Counted from the stretch's first letter, positions 44,088 to 54,115 are shown. The stretch: 64,000 bases of DNA from Maribacter_C sp050330515 (GCA_050330515.1 JBHJNU010000037.1:39672-103671); one strand, 5' to 3'. The notes: generated by a model from the sequence alone, not told the origin. Program-made: numbers and translations.

Positions 44088-45095
44088 ATGGTTTTAGTCA
44101 CAGGTGGTACAGGCTTGCTCGGGGCACATCTCTTGCTGCATTTGCTCAGAAAGCAAGTACCGGTTAGGGCTATCCACCGAAAAGGAAGCAACCTTGCAAA
44201 CGTAGAGAAGGTTTTCGGCTACTATAACCAAGAAGACCGCGAACTCTTTCACAGGGTCGATTGGGTGGTTGCTGACCTTAATGACATTCCCGCGCTTGAA
44301 AAGGCCTTCGAGAACATTGATTTCGTTTACCATGCAGCCGCCCTAATTTCTTTCGATCCCGGTAATTACCGACAATTAATGAAGGTAAATGCAGAGGGCA
44401 CGTCGAATATTGTCAATCTTTGTATTGCGCATGGGGTTAAAAAATTGTGCTATGCAAGCACTATCGGAACGATAGGGAAAAGCATGAACAGTGCCAGCGC
44501 AACTGAAGAAAATGAATGGAACGACCACCGAATCAATGTCTATGCGCAATCAAAGTATGCCGCGGAAATCGAGGTTTGGAGAGGCTCTCAAGAAGGTCTG
44601 CCCGTGGTAATGGTCAACCCGGGCGTGATCATCGGTCCAGGGTTTTGGAACACGGGCAGTGGTGCCCTTTTTACAACCGCCAACAAAGGCTACAAGTACT
44701 ACCCACCAGGTGGTACCGGATTCATTTCGGTATACGATGTGGTGAACATCATGGTGGCATTGATGAATTCGGACATTACCAACGAGCGCTTTATCGCGGT
44801 TGCCAAAAATCTGAGTTATATGGAGGTACTTACTTCGGTCACCCACTATTTGGGAAGACCTAAACCGACAAAAAAGCTCGACTACTGGCAATTGGAAGTA
44901 GCAAGGATAGGAGATTTAATCTTGAATTTCTTTACCGGTAAGGGTCGTCGGATTACAAGGAACTCCATTTACTCGATGAAGCACCGAGATGCCTATTCGA
45001 ACGAAAAGATCAAAAAAGCATTGAATTACGAATTCGAAGCTTTGGAAAAGAGTATAGCCTTCAGTTGTAAACGATTTAAGGAAGAGAATCTTTGA
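44088..45095 (+). CDS. NAD-dependent epimerase/dehydratase (extended SDR)
   Basis: 335 residues with NAD motif VTGGTGLLGAHLL at the N-terminus and catalytic YxxxK in NVYAQSKYAAE. It is an extended SDR close to dihydroflavonol-4-reductase-like enzymes, acting on a sugar nucleotide, steroid or polyketide-like ketone. The start has almost no leader behind its -7 element. Its last 20 bases overlap the end of the convergent DUF4296 gene. Confidence 0.88.
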   Translation: MVLVTGGTGLLGAHLLLHLLRKQVPVRAIHRKGSNLANVEKVFGYYNQEDRELFHRVDWVVADLNDIPALEKAFENIDFVYHAAALISFDPGNYRQLMKVNAEGTSNIVNLCIAHGVKKLCYASTIGTIGKSMNSASATEENEWNDHRINVYAQSKYAAEIEVWRGSQEGLPVVMVNPGVIIGPGFWNTGSGALFTTANKGYKYYPPGGTGFISVYDVVNIMVALMNSDITNERFIAVAKNLSYMEVLTSVTHYLGRPKPTKKLDYWQLEVARIGDLILNFFTGKGRRITRNSIYSMKHRDAYSNEKIKKALNYEFEALEKSIAFSCKRFKEENL

Positions 45096-45492
45096 CTTTA
45101 CTATTTCGGCGCCGCTTTTCTTCAAGCTCTATTAAACTTAAACTGTCCCTTATTTTTTTAGCTTCCTCAATACGTGCTTTCCTTTCTTCCAAACGTGTCT
45201 CCAATTGCTTATAGATAAGCTCGTACTCGTCTGGTAATGAAGCATAATAAAGGTCACTTTCGGCAAAATGCAAACTGTCGACACCGTATTTGGAATAGAT
45301 ATATTCCATGGGTTCGATTTGATTCTCTCGCAGTTTATCAACGTTGGTGGCCTTGGCGGCACTTACAATGGAAAGGTCTTCAAGAATCTGAAGCATGGTA
45401 TCACGGGGAATGAGATTGTCAGGTTTTTTCATGAGGTTTTCGGCACAGGAGATTACCGATAAAAAAACTAGGACATATAGTACTTTTTTCAT
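45076..45492 (-). CDS. DUF4296 lipoprotein
   Basis: 138 residues with lipoprotein leader MKKVLYVLVFLSVISC. The body is helical, with DNLIPRDTMLQILEDLSIVSAAK and a long charged helix (about 90-130, EERKARIEEAKKIRD). It belongs to the Bacteroidota-specific DUF4296 family of unknown function. It is the last gene of the GT2 - pyrC - DUF4296 operon, two bases after pyrC. Its 3-prime end overlaps the opposing epimerase gene by 20 bases. Confidence 0.88.
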   Translation of the reverse strand: MKKVLYVLVFLSVISCAENLMKKPDNLIPRDTMLQILEDLSIVSAAKATNVDKLRENQIEPMEYIYSKYGVDSLHFAESDLYYASLPDEYELIYKQLETRLEERKARIEEAKKIRDSLSLIELEEKRRRNSKVKDSLP

Positions 45493-45494
45493 AA

Positions 45495-46829
45495 TTACCT
45501 GTCAAAAGTTAACCGCATGGCATGCAGTTCAGCAGAAAAATTGCCGTTTTCATAAGCCAAATGCCCATTCACAAAAGTATGCGACACCGCAGAATTAAAG
45601 GTATAACCATCAAATGGTGACCAGCCGCAACGATAGGCGTTGGTATCCGCACCGGCCTGCCATGGTCGGTTCAAATCTACCAAAACCAGATCAGCAAAAT
45701 AACCTTCCCTGATGAACCCTCTTTTTTCAACTTGGAACAATCTTGCCGGATTGTGGCACATCTTCTGCACGATCGTTTCCAAAGAGAGTACCCCTTGATG
45801 GTATTTTTCTAGCATTGCCGGCAAAGCGTGTTGCACCAGTGGCCCACCCGAAGGCGCTTTGGTGTAGACATTGTTTTTTTCCTCCAGCAAATGCGGCGCA
45901 TGATCTGTTGCGATTACATCTATACGGTCATCTAAGAGGGCTGTCCAAAGTTGTGTTCGGTCTTCAGCTGTCTTTACGGCCGGGTTCCATTTGATCAAGT
46001 TTCCCTTTGTTTCATAATCCACGTCAGAAAACCAAAGGTGGTGAATGCAGACCTCAGCGGTTATTCTCTTTTCTTCTAACGGAATGTCATTTCGGAAAAG
46101 CTCCATTTCCTTTCCTGTGGATAGATGAAAAACATGCAGCCGAGCCCCTGTTTTCTTGGCCAAGGCTATCGCTTTGGAGGAAGATAGGTAACAGGCCTCC
46201 GCGCTTCGGATCAATGGATGGTATTTGACGGGAATATCATCTCCGAACTCCTCTTGATATTTGGAAAGGTTCGCCTTAATAGTGCCTTCGTCTTCACAAT
46301 GGGCCGAGATGACCATTTCGGTATTCAAGAATATCTGTTCAATGACCCGTTCATCATCTACCAACATATTACCTGTTGACGATCCTAGAAAAAGTTTAAC
46401 CCCTGAACAGGCATTTTTATCTAAGCGTTTTAACTCTTCAAGATTATCATTTGTTCCGCCAAAGGGAAATGAATAGTTGGCAAAGGAAGATGCCTTGCCC
46501 ATCGCGAATTTTTCTTCCAACTTTTGTATCGTCGTTGTTTGCGGGTTCGTGTTGGGCTGCTCCATATAGGTAGTAATGCCCCCGGCGACCGCGGCCCTGC
46601 TTTCGGTGGCGATAGTACCCTTATGGGTCAGCCCTGGTTCGCGAAAATGCACTTGATCATCGATTATACCTGGTAAAAGGTACTTGCCAGCGGCCTCGAT
46701 AATAGTGGCACCTGCATCGGAAATATCAAGTGCTACCTTGACGATACGATCATCTTGTAGCAATACATCATTTTCATATATAGCCCCTTCGTTAACAATG
46801 TTGGCATTTTTTATCAAAATCCTTCCCAT
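45495..46829 (-). CDS. pyrC: Dihydroorotase
   Basis: 444 residues, amidohydrolase fold. Metal-site residues are in DDQVHFREPGLTHKG and the late DHAPHLLEEKNNVY, and the carbamylated-lysine region is GVKLFLGSSTGNM. It closes carbamoyl-aspartate to dihydroorotate in pyrimidine synthesis (class I type). It lies two bases after a glycosyltransferase and two bases before the DUF4296 gene. Confidence 0.93.
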   Translation of the reverse strand: MGRILIKNANIVNEGAIYENDVLLQDDRIVKVALDISDAGATIIEAAGKYLLPGIIDDQVHFREPGLTHKGTIATESRAAVAGGITTYMEQPNTNPQTTTIQKLEEKFAMGKASSFANYSFPFGGTNDNLEELKRLDKNACSGVKLFLGSSTGNMLVDDERVIEQIFLNTEMVISAHCEDEGTIKANLSKYQEEFGDDIPVKYHPLIRSAEACYLSSSKAIALAKKTGARLHVFHLSTGKEMELFRNDIPLEEKRITAEVCIHHLWFSDVDYETKGNLIKWNPAVKTAEDRTQLWTALLDDRIDVIATDHAPHLLEEKNNVYTKAPSGGPLVQHALPAMLEKYHQGVLSLETIVQKMCHNPARLFQVEKRGFIREGYFADLVLVDLNRPWQAGADTNAYRCGWSPFDGYTFNSAVSHTFVNGHLAYENGNFSAELHAMRLTFDR

Positions 46830-46831
46830 AA

Positions 46832-47560
46832 CTAAAATCTGTTTTTTTGGAACATGCTCCGTAGCTTCATCTTTAAGACACCGAAAATCGCCTCGTTAAT
46901 AATAGAAGTGCTCATTTTCGATTTTCCCTTTACCCTATCCCTAAAGATAATGGAAACTTCTTCGATCTTATAATTGCGTATATAGGCCCTGAACTTCATT
47001 TCTATTTGAAATGCGTAGCCTATAAACCGTATCGAATCAAGTTCTACATTCTCAAGTACATGTCTTTTATAGCAAACGAAGCCCGCCGTAGGATCCTCAA
47101 CCCGCATACCCGTTATGATCTTCACATAAAATGATGCCCCATAAGACAACAAAACCCTGTATAATGGCCAATCGACTACGTTCACTCCTTTTTTATACCT
47201 GGACCCTACAGCAACATCCGCACCATTTTTACAAGCGTTATGAAGTCGGAGTAAATCGGACGGAGTATGCGAAAAATCGGCATCCATTTCAAAAATATAA
47301 TCGTATTTTCTTGCGATGGCCCATTTGAAGCCATGAATATAGGCGGTGCCTAGACCCGATTTTTCTTTTCGAACCTCCAAAAAAAGATTGTCTGAAAACT
47401 GTTGTTGCATTTCACGCACTTTTGCGGCAGTGCCATCGGGAGAATTATCGTCAACGATCAGCACATGAAAATCGGTTCTCAGGTCAAAGACAGCTTTTAT
47501 GATAGCCTCAATGTTCTCTATTTCATTGTAGGTGGGTATAATGACGATGCTGTCAGACAT
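46832..47560 (-). CDS. Polyprenol-phosphate mannosyltransferase (GT2, DPM1-like)
   Basis: 242-residue GT2 domain without membrane helices. IIPTYNEIENIEAII, DDNSPDGTA, the DxD-type MDADFSH and FRDRVKGKSKMS match dolichol-phosphate-mannose synthases. It makes polyprenyl-phosphate-sugar, the donor used by GT39-type membrane transferases. A GT39 gene is divergently encoded 278 bases away, so a functional link is likely. Confidence 0.9.
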   Translation of the reverse strand: MSDSIVIIPTYNEIENIEAIIKAVFDLRTDFHVLIVDDNSPDGTAAKVREMQQQFSDNLFLEVRKEKSGLGTAYIHGFKWAIARKYDYIFEMDADFSHTPSDLLRLHNACKNGADVAVGSRYKKGVNVVDWPLYRVLLSYGASFYVKIITGMRVEDPTAGFVCYKRHVLENVELDSIRFIGYAFQIEMKFRAYIRNYKIEEVSIIFRDRVKGKSKMSTSIINEAIFGVLKMKLRSMFQKNRF

Positions 47561-47838
47561 GTATTCATGGTGTATTCCGACAAAAATAGTGTTTTAACTT
47601 CTGCCTAAAAACGACATTTTCGGTTTTATCATTTTTTTAAATCTTTTCTAAGGGGGCTCAATTTTTCGTCAACATTTGGTTTGTAGCGTTGAGCCCTATT
47701 TGAAACAATAGCGATTTCAACTTTTAATCTCTTTGGTTCAAACAACAAAATTTAAGAATTTAAGTTTTAAAACTGATCGGTCACCGAAGACCTTTGATAT
47801 TCAGAATTCGTAATTTTAAATCGAATTAACCTTTTGCC

Positions 47839-49509
47839 ATGTTATCCAAACTACCAAGGCTTTTAGTTTACCTGTTAGCTGCTATTTTCATCATTAATAT
47901 TCTTCAAGCCTATTCTACCGAACTTATCTTCGATGAGGCCTATTATTGGTATTATGCCAAGACTATGGCCTGGGGTTATTTTGACCATCCCCCCATGGTG
48001 GCCTGGTTAATTCAAATAAGTGGGTTCTTTTTCGACGGGGAACTTGGGGTACGCTTCATGAGTTGCTTGCTTTCGGTTGGCGGCATGCTCTTGCTTTGGG
48101 CGATTGTTGACCATCCTAAGAAAAAAGATTTTGTACTTCATTTCGTGGTACTGTTATTTTCAATGCCACTCTTGAACGCCTATGGTTTTTTTACCCTACC
48201 CGATACCCCTTTGTTATTCTTTACGGCACTTTTGCTGTTGGTTTATAAAAGGTTCCTTACCAATGCTACCGTCTTTTGGTCGGTAGCCATGGGTCTTGCC
48301 ATGGCGGGTTTGATGTACAGTAAGTACAACGCGGCGATAATAATTCTTCTAATATTGTTCTCAAACCCTAAGTTGGCGTTTAACAAATTTGCATGGCTGT
48401 CCGTTGGTGTGGCCCTGTTTTGCTACATTCCCCATTTTATCTGGTTGTTCGAGCACGATTTCGTATCAATCAAATACCATCTATCTGAACGGCCTAATCA
48501 GGCCTACGAGTTTCTAAAGTTTACAGGCGGGTTTTTATTGAACCTTATTGTTCAGTTCGGCTTTACCTTTCCTTTGATATATTGGTCGGTGTTCAAAACC
48601 AAATCGAACGATTTGTTTACAAGGGCGCTACTGTTTCTCTCTTACGGGGTAATCTTATTTTTCTTCATTTCAAGTTTTCAAAGAAGGGTTCAAACCCAAT
48701 GGCTCATCGTAATTTGCATCCCCATGGCCATAATGGCCTTCAACTATCTTCTTCAGCACAAGACCGCCGCCAAATGGATGCTGCGTGTAGGGCTGTTCAA
48801 CGTTTTCATTTTATTGGTCGCTCGGGTAGGCCTGGTTTACGAACCGCTATTTCCGATCACCTTCGAGACCCATGGAAACAAAAAGTGGATTTCTCAAATA
48901 GAAAACGAGGCCCAAGACGTACCCATTGTTTTCGAGAATTCATACCGAAATGCGCCCATGTACGAGTTTTATACGGGCAGAAAGGCCATTTCACTGAACA
49001 ATATACAATACCGACAGAACCAATACTCTATCGATGACTCAGAAGCCAGCCTTCAACACAAAAGAATCTATTATCTGTCAGAACATGTGAAGAAGGCCGG
49101 GCGTTCGTTTCCTATGGGTAAAGGCCGAAATACGCTTTACGGCACGTACATCAATAATTTTGAGTCTTTCCGTAAATTAAAATGTATCGTAGCGGAAAAT
49201 GAGATGGAATTCGATAGGGAACGTACCCATGTTATGAAGGTATTCAACCCCTACGGCACAGATATTCCATTAGAAAAAATCGAGTTCGGAATTGCCTATA
49301 TGGATGCCTTTAAGGGTAATAGAAAAGTCTCCCCGTTAAAAGTTTCGCTCATCGATTCAACTATTTTGGTGCTGAAATCAAATGATACCACTAATTTTAC
49401 GTTTAAGCTTCCGCTAAGCAGAATAGAAAACCCAGCATATTTTAAACTAAGTATTTCTGAAAATAAGCTGCCATTCGGACTTAACGGCGACAATATCAAA
49501 TTGCACTAA
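47839..49509 (+). CDS. GT39-like membrane glycosyltransferase
   Basis: 556 residues with about 11 membrane helices in the first 360. The first loop has the acidic motif IFDEAYYWYYAKTMAWGYFDHPPMVAW, where an Asp-Glu pair is typical of ArnT/PMT-type enzymes. A C-terminal soluble domain (about 370-556) follows. It transfers a sugar from polyprenyl phosphate to a lipid or protein on the periplasmic side. The likely donor is made by the divergent GT2 protein. Confidence 0.88.
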   Translation: MLSKLPRLLVYLLAAIFIINILQAYSTELIFDEAYYWYYAKTMAWGYFDHPPMVAWLIQISGFFFDGELGVRFMSCLLSVGGMLLLWAIVDHPKKKDFVLHFVVLLFSMPLLNAYGFFTLPDTPLLFFTALLLLVYKRFLTNATVFWSVAMGLAMAGLMYSKYNAAIIILLILFSNPKLAFNKFAWLSVGVALFCYIPHFIWLFEHDFVSIKYHLSERPNQAYEFLKFTGGFLLNLIVQFGFTFPLIYWSVFKTKSNDLFTRALLFLSYGVILFFFISSFQRRVQTQWLIVICIPMAIMAFNYLLQHKTAAKWMLRVGLFNVFILLVARVGLVYEPLFPITFETHGNKKWISQIENEAQDVPIVFENSYRNAPMYEFYTGRKAISLNNIQYRQNQYSIDDSEASLQHKRIYYLSEHVKKAGRSFPMGKGRNTLYGTYINNFESFRKLKCIVAENEMEFDRERTHVMKVFNPYGTDIPLEKIEFGIAYMDAFKGNRKVSPLKVSLIDSTILVLKSNDTTNFTFKLPLSRIENPAYFKLSISENKLPFGLNGDNIKLH

Positions 49510-50175
49510 GTGGAACCCATTTTAAGAAATAGCACGAGCATTGACTGGATTACAATACTCATTTTCGGCAGTCTGCTGGTAGCGGTGGTTGCCAAAAGAA
49601 TATTCTACACCCGTTTTTTGAATTTCATAATCTTGCCCTTCAACAACAAGTATATTTTCATGTACAACAAGAAAGAAAAGCTACTGAATTGGTTCAACAT
49701 TTTTTTTACCGTTTTTCAGGTTGTCAATTTTTCACTGTTCCTTTACCTAAGTATTCGGGTATTCTTTTCTGAAAACCATGAAGCCGATTTCTATAAGGCT
49801 AATCTATACCCATTGATTTTATTGGCATTGGCAGCCTTTATTAGCATTAAGATCGTCTTACAACTAGGTAACGGTTTTATCTTCAATTCGAGCAAGACCA
49901 TCAGTGAACTTATTTTCAAAAAACTCTCGTATCTAAACTACAGCGGCATAATTATGTTTATCGCCAATATTATACTGAGCTATGTTGCAAATGATGCCAA
50001 AGCTGTTGTTTATTGTGCCATTATCTTAATTCTTATAATAAACGCCATAGGATGGGTTACCTTGTTAAGGAATCATCAAAAATTCTTTGTCGATAATTTT
50101 TTCTATTTTATTTTGTACCTTTGCGCACTCGAAATTGCACCCCTTGTAATCATCGGTAGTTACCTAAACGATTGA
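49510..50175 (+). CDS. DUF4271 integral membrane protein
   Basis: 221 residues from a GTG immediately after the GT39 stop, with six predicted membrane helices. The start SIDWITILIFGSLL and the KRIFYTRFLNFIILPFNNKYIF segment are typical of DUF4271, a Bacteroidota family usually next to hemD, as here. Function unknown. Its stop overlaps a possible TTG and lies five bases before the hemD ATG. Confidence 0.88.
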   Translation: MEPILRNSTSIDWITILIFGSLLVAVVAKRIFYTRFLNFIILPFNNKYIFMYNKKEKLLNWFNIFFTVFQVVNFSLFLYLSIRVFFSENHEADFYKANLYPLILLALAAFISIKIVLQLGNGFIFNSSKTISELIFKKLSYLNYSGIIMFIANIILSYVANDAKAVVYCAIILILIINAIGWVTLLRNHQKFFVDNFFYFILYLCALEIAPLVIIGSYLND

Positions 50176-50180
50176 AAAAT

Positions 50181-50927
50181 ATGAGAGTAAAGACTATTTT
50201 GGTATCTCAACCAGAACCTAAAATGGAAAACTCCCCTTATTCAAGAATAGTTGATAAGGAGAAGGTAAAAGTCGATTTCAGACCTTTCATTCATGTTGAA
50301 GGTGTTGATGCAAAAGATGTGCGCCAACAAAAAATAGATCTTCACCATTACACCGCCATCATCTTGACCAGTAGAAATGCCGTAGACCATTTCTTTAGAA
50401 TTGCCGATGAGATGCGTTTCAAAGTGCCCGACACGATGAAATACTTTTGTCAATCTGAAGCGGTTGCCTTCTATCTTCAAAAATACGTTGTGTACCGAAA
50501 GCGTAAAATATATGTAGGCAAAATGGATTTTACCGATCTCATTGTGCTTTTCAAAAAATATAAGGACGAAAAATTTATTTTGCCTTCTTCAGATGCCCTG
50601 AAAAATATTGTGCCGGAAACGCTGAATAAATTGGGCGTTAATTGGACTCGTGGCATCTTTTATAAAACGGTGATCAGTGATCTTTCGGATCTTAGGGATG
50701 TATACTACGATGTACTTGTTTTCTTTAGTCCCTCTGGTATAGAATCTTTATTGAAGAACTTTCCCGACTTTAAACAGAACGATACCAGAATTGCCGTGTT
50801 CGGTGATTCAACGGTAGAAGCGGCGACCGAGGCCGGGCTGCGCATTGACATCAAGGCACCGACCCCCGAGACACCTTCAATGACCATGGCACTTCAGAAG
50901 TACATCACAGAGGCCAACAAGAAGTAA
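50181..50927 (+). CDS. hemD: Uroporphyrinogen-III synthase
   Basis: 248 residues from the ATG at 50181; a TTG at 50172 is less likely. HemD-like pattern: VSQPEPKMENSPYSRI at the start, IILTSRNAVDHFF, ILPSSDALKN and VVFFSPSGIESLLKNFP-type segment near 180, ending in PTPETPSMTMALQKYI. It closes hydroxymethylbilane to uroporphyrinogen III for haem synthesis. HemD is poorly conserved, but pairing with DUF4271 is usual in this group. Confidence 0.88.
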   Translation: MRVKTILVSQPEPKMENSPYSRIVDKEKVKVDFRPFIHVEGVDAKDVRQQKIDLHHYTAIILTSRNAVDHFFRIADEMRFKVPDTMKYFCQSEAVAFYLQKYVVYRKRKIYVGKMDFTDLIVLFKKYKDEKFILPSSDALKNIVPETLNKLGVNWTRGIFYKTVISDLSDLRDVYYDVLVFFSPSGIESLLKNFPDFKQNDTRIAVFGDSTVEAATEAGLRIDIKAPTPETPSMTMALQKYITEANKK

Positions 50928-50931
50928 ATCA

Positions 50932-51321
50932 TCACTCTCTAAACGATTTCCAAGCGGTAATACCGGTTAAGACCCATCCTGCTATTAACAGGCTTCCTCC
51001 AATGGGTGTGACAAAACCTATGGCCCTAAAGTCAAAACCCGTTAAGCCGTTGGTCGCCAAAAGGTAGATGGAAAATGAGAACAGCACCACGCCTGTTACG
51101 ATCAAATAGCAGATAACTTTTTTCTTTTCCTCGGCAATTTGCCGAACACTACCAAGCAGTAGCAGAAACAACGAATGGTACATTTGGTATTTTACCCCAG
51201 TCTCAAAAGTCTGTAAGGCGTCTGCATCAATTAGTTTTTCCAAGCCATGGGCAGCGAACGCGCCTAGCAGTACGGCTAGTGTACCGAATAGAATTCCTAT
51301 CATAAAAATTGTTCTGCTCAT
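50932..51321 (-). CDS. DUF423 membrane protein
   Basis: 129 residues with four membrane helices. The N-terminal FGTLAVLLGAFAAHGLEK and the TPIGGSLLIAGW segment are the DUF423 signature. Function unknown; homologues are small inner-membrane proteins found in most bacteria. It converges with hemD (four bases between the stops). Confidence 0.92.
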   Translation of the reverse strand: MSRTIFMIGILFGTLAVLLGAFAAHGLEKLIDADALQTFETGVKYQMYHSLFLLLLGSVRQIAEEKKKVICYLIVTGVVLFSFSIYLLATNGLTGFDFRAIGFVTPIGGSLLIAGWVLTGITAWKSFRE

Positions 51322-51402
51322 AACTTAATCGATGCTATTTTTTATAAATGTAACAATTTGATACCTTCGTATTTCGTTATACCTTCAAAGTTAACTAAAA
51401 CA

Positions 51403-52776
51403 ATGGTGCGAAAAATTCTGGTAGTTGGTGCGGGAAAATCCACTTCCTATTTACTCGATTATTTCTTGGAAAAATCAGAAGCGGAGCAGTTGCACTTGAC
51501 GATTGGGGATCTTAACCCTGATGGCATTCCACAACTTGTACGAAACCATAAAAACTGCAGCGTTATGCGTCTTGATGCCTTCGATGATGAAGAACGCAGC
51601 AAGGCAATTGCGAATAGCGACATTGTAGTTTCAATGCTTCCCGCAAAAATGCACATGAAGGTGGCACAAGATTGTATCGCTTTTGCCAAACATCTGGTCA
51701 CGGCATCTTACGTATCTGAAGAAATCAAAAGTCTTGATGGGCAAGCCAAGAAAAAAGGCTTGGTATTTATGAACGAAATCGGACTAGATCCAGGTATCGA
51801 TCATATGAGCGCAATGCAGATAATTGACCAAATCAGGGCAAAAGGGGGCAAAATGTTGTTGTTCGAATCTTTCTGCGGTGGTCTGGTAGCACCAGAAAGT
51901 GACAACAACCTATGGAACTATAAGTTCACTTGGAACCCAAGAAACGTAGTGGTTGCCGGCCAGGGCGGAACAGCGAAGTTTATTCAGGAAGGAACCTACA
52001 AATACATCCCCTATCATCAACTTTTCAGGCGAACCGAGTTTTTCGAAATAGAAGGCTATGGAAAATTCGAGGGCTATGCAAATCGAGATTCCTTGAACTA
52101 CAGAGAGGCCTATGGGTTAAAGGATGTATTGACCCTGTACCGAGGAACCATGAGGCGTGTGGGCTATTCCAAGGCCTGGAATATGTTCGTTCAATTGGGC
52201 ATGACCGATGATAGCTATTGCATTGAAGATTCGGAGGGAATGTCATACCGAGAATTTGTAAACCTGTTTCTTCCGTATTCCCCTACTGATTCGGTCGAAC
52301 TTAAAATGCGTCACCTACTTAAAATCGACCAAGATGACATCATGTGGGAAAAATTGCTCGAATTGAACCTATTCGATGCACAGAAGACAATTCCACTTAA
52401 AAATGCCACTCCCGCACAGCTATTGCAATATATTTTAGAAGATAGTTGGTCGTTGAGCGACTCCGATAAGGATATGGTTGTTATGTACCATAAGTTCGGC
52501 TATGAACTGAACGGCACCAAGCGGCAGATAGATGCCAATATGGTCGTTATCGGAGAAAATCGTACCCATACCGCCATGGCGAAGACCGTTGGCCTGCCCG
52601 TTGCCATTGCAACCATTTTGATCCTGAATAGAAAAATTGCCACCCCAGGGGTTCAAATTCCGATTAGCAATGAAGTTTACCAACCCATTCTAGAAGAACT
52701 AAAAACGTACGGTATCCGCTTCAAGGAATTCGAAGTGCCCTATTTGGGATACAATCTTAACTCCATGTCAAGTTAA
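51403..52776 (+). CDS. Saccharopine dehydrogenase-like enzyme
   Basis: 457 residues from the ATG at 51403; the in-frame upstream codon at 51358 would add a poor 15-residue tail. The Rossmann motif is VVGAGKSTSYLL, and the catalytic-domain segment is NEIGLDPGIDHMSAMQIID with GLVAPESDNNLWNYKFTWNPRN. It matches saccharopine reductase/dehydrogenase C-terminal domains. It catalyses a lysine-pathway or related imine oxidoreduction. It is followed by an Lrp/AsnC regulator. Confidence 0.88.
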   Translation: MVRKILVVGAGKSTSYLLDYFLEKSEAEQLHLTIGDLNPDGIPQLVRNHKNCSVMRLDAFDDEERSKAIANSDIVVSMLPAKMHMKVAQDCIAFAKHLVTASYVSEEIKSLDGQAKKKGLVFMNEIGLDPGIDHMSAMQIIDQIRAKGGKMLLFESFCGGLVAPESDNNLWNYKFTWNPRNVVVAGQGGTAKFIQEGTYKYIPYHQLFRRTEFFEIEGYGKFEGYANRDSLNYREAYGLKDVLTLYRGTMRRVGYSKAWNMFVQLGMTDDSYCIEDSEGMSYREFVNLFLPYSPTDSVELKMRHLLKIDQDDIMWEKLLELNLFDAQKTIPLKNATPAQLLQYILEDSWSLSDSDKDMVVMYHKFGYELNGTKRQIDANMVVIGENRTHTAMAKTVGLPVAIATILILNRKIATPGVQIPISNEVYQPILEELKTYGIRFKEFEVPYLGYNLNSMSS

Positions 52777-52824
52777 CCTTTCGATAGTATTCCCTATTTT
52801 TACTATCAGATTGAAACCTTGGAC

Positions 52825-53295
52825 ATGAAATCAACTACGAAAAACGTCAAGATTGACGGTATCGACAAGAAAATTCTAAGATATTTAATGTCAGACGCCA
52901 GAAAACCTGTGCTAGAAATTGCCAGAAGCATCGGAATATCGGGTGCGGCCATACACCAGCGCTTGCGCAAATTAGAATCTTCAGGTTTACTATCGGGATC
53001 GAAATTCATGATTAACCCCAAGGCCATGGGGTATACTACAATGGCCTATGTTGGTATCTACTTGGACAAGGCGATGAGCAACCCCGTTGCCGTAAAACAG
53101 TTAGAAAAGATCCCTGAAGTTCTAGAATGCCATTATACCACCGGTAACTGGTCAATTCTGATAAAGGTCCTCTGCAGAGATAATGAACATTTGATGCAGG
53201 TACTGAACAATGAGATTCAACAAATCGAAGGAGTTTCACGAACAGAGACCTTTATTTCCTTGGCCCAGCAAATCGATAGGCAGATCAGCATATAA
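52825..53295 (+). CDS. Lrp/AsnC-family transcriptional regulator
   Basis: 156 residues from the ATG at 52825, which lies two codons after a possible TTG. The N-terminal winged HTH is DKKILRYLMSDARKPVLEIARSIGISGAAIHQRLRKLE. The C-terminal ligand-binding RAM domain (about 75-150) includes ECHYTTGNWSILIKV. It probably responds to an amino acid. It sits between a lysine-pathway-type enzyme and, 900 bases away, alanine dehydrogenase, which are candidate targets. Confidence 0.92.
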   Translation: MKSTTKNVKIDGIDKKILRYLMSDARKPVLEIARSIGISGAAIHQRLRKLESSGLLSGSKFMINPKAMGYTTMAYVGIYLDKAMSNPVAVKQLEKIPEVLECHYTTGNWSILIKVLCRDNEHLMQVLNNEIQQIEGVSRTETFISLAQQIDRQISI

Positions 53296-53327
53296 AAAAA
53301 CCCAAAGGCCTTGAAAACCTTTGGGTT
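53293..53327 (-). terminator. Intrinsic terminator of the metallopeptidase gene
   Basis: A perfect 10-bp stem (AACCCAAAGG / CCTTTGGGTT) with a 9-base loop. The T-run lies on the minus-strand side, so it mainly ends the metallopeptidase transcript and may also stop the Lrp transcript. Confidence 0.75.
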
Positions 53328-53349
53328 GTGCACGAATCACTATTTTTCT

Positions 53350-54045
53350 TTAGTCCCTATTACCAAAAACCTGTAACCCCCAATAAACCAAGGATGCCAA
53401 TGAGCCTATTGCGGCCACCAGATAAGTGCGGGCTGCCCATTTAAGGGCATCTTCAGAACCTTTGTATTCTTGTTGTGTAACCACATTCTTAGCTTTCAAC
53501 CATGCTAGGGCACGGTTACTCGCGTCATATTCTACAGGTAAGGTTATAAAACTGAACAAGGTAGCCATACCCATCATGATCAAGCCGGCAACGGCGACCC
53601 AGTAGCCCAGACCGATACCCGCTGCGGCGCCTAATGCCAAACCACCAAAAACCACCCAAGTTGACATGCCCGAAGTAACGCTGACTACCGGTACTAATTT
53701 AGAACGCATCGTCAACCATTCGTACGCCTGCGCATGTTGAACCGCATGACCGCATTCGTGCGCGGCCACGGCGGCGGCGGCGGCGTTTCTTTGGTTATAA
53801 ACTCCTTCGCTAAGGTTTACCGTTTTGTTCTTAGGATTGTAATGATCCGTAAGCATACCTGCTGTGGAAACTACCTTAACATCTCTAATACCGTGGTCCG
53901 CCAACATTTTTTCCGCGATTTCCGCCCCGCTCATTCCGTTTTGTAAATGTACTTTGGAATAATGCTTGAACTTACTTTTCAATCGGCTACTGACCAACCA
54001 GCTAACCAAAGCGATACCACCAATCAATATATAATAACCCATCAT
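53350..54045 (-). CDS. Membrane zinc metallopeptidase (PF04298, YugP-like)
   Basis: 231 residues. An N-terminal helix and three later helices surround the HExxH-like zinc motif AAVAAHECGHAVQHAQ. It also has SGVAVY-type conserved text NLSEGVYNQRNAAA before it. It is an inner-membrane neutral metallopeptidase family of unclear substrate. It lies alone between two minus-strand terminators. Confidence 0.9.
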   Translation of the reverse strand: MMGYYILIGGIALVSWLVSSRLKSKFKHYSKVHLQNGMSGAEIAEKMLADHGIRDVKVVSTAGMLTDHYNPKNKTVNLSEGVYNQRNAAAAAVAAHECGHAVQHAQAYEWLTMRSKLVPVVSVTSGMSTWVVFGGLALGAAAGIGLGYWVAVAGLIMMGMATLFSFITLPVEYDASNRALAWLKAKNVVTQQEYKGSEDALKWAARTYLVAAIGSLASLVYWGLQVFGNRD

Positions 54046-54115
54046 AACTTTTCTTTTTTTAATTTATTTAAAGATACTTAAAGATTCTCATTTTTTGAAA
54101 TTCCTGTTACCTAAT

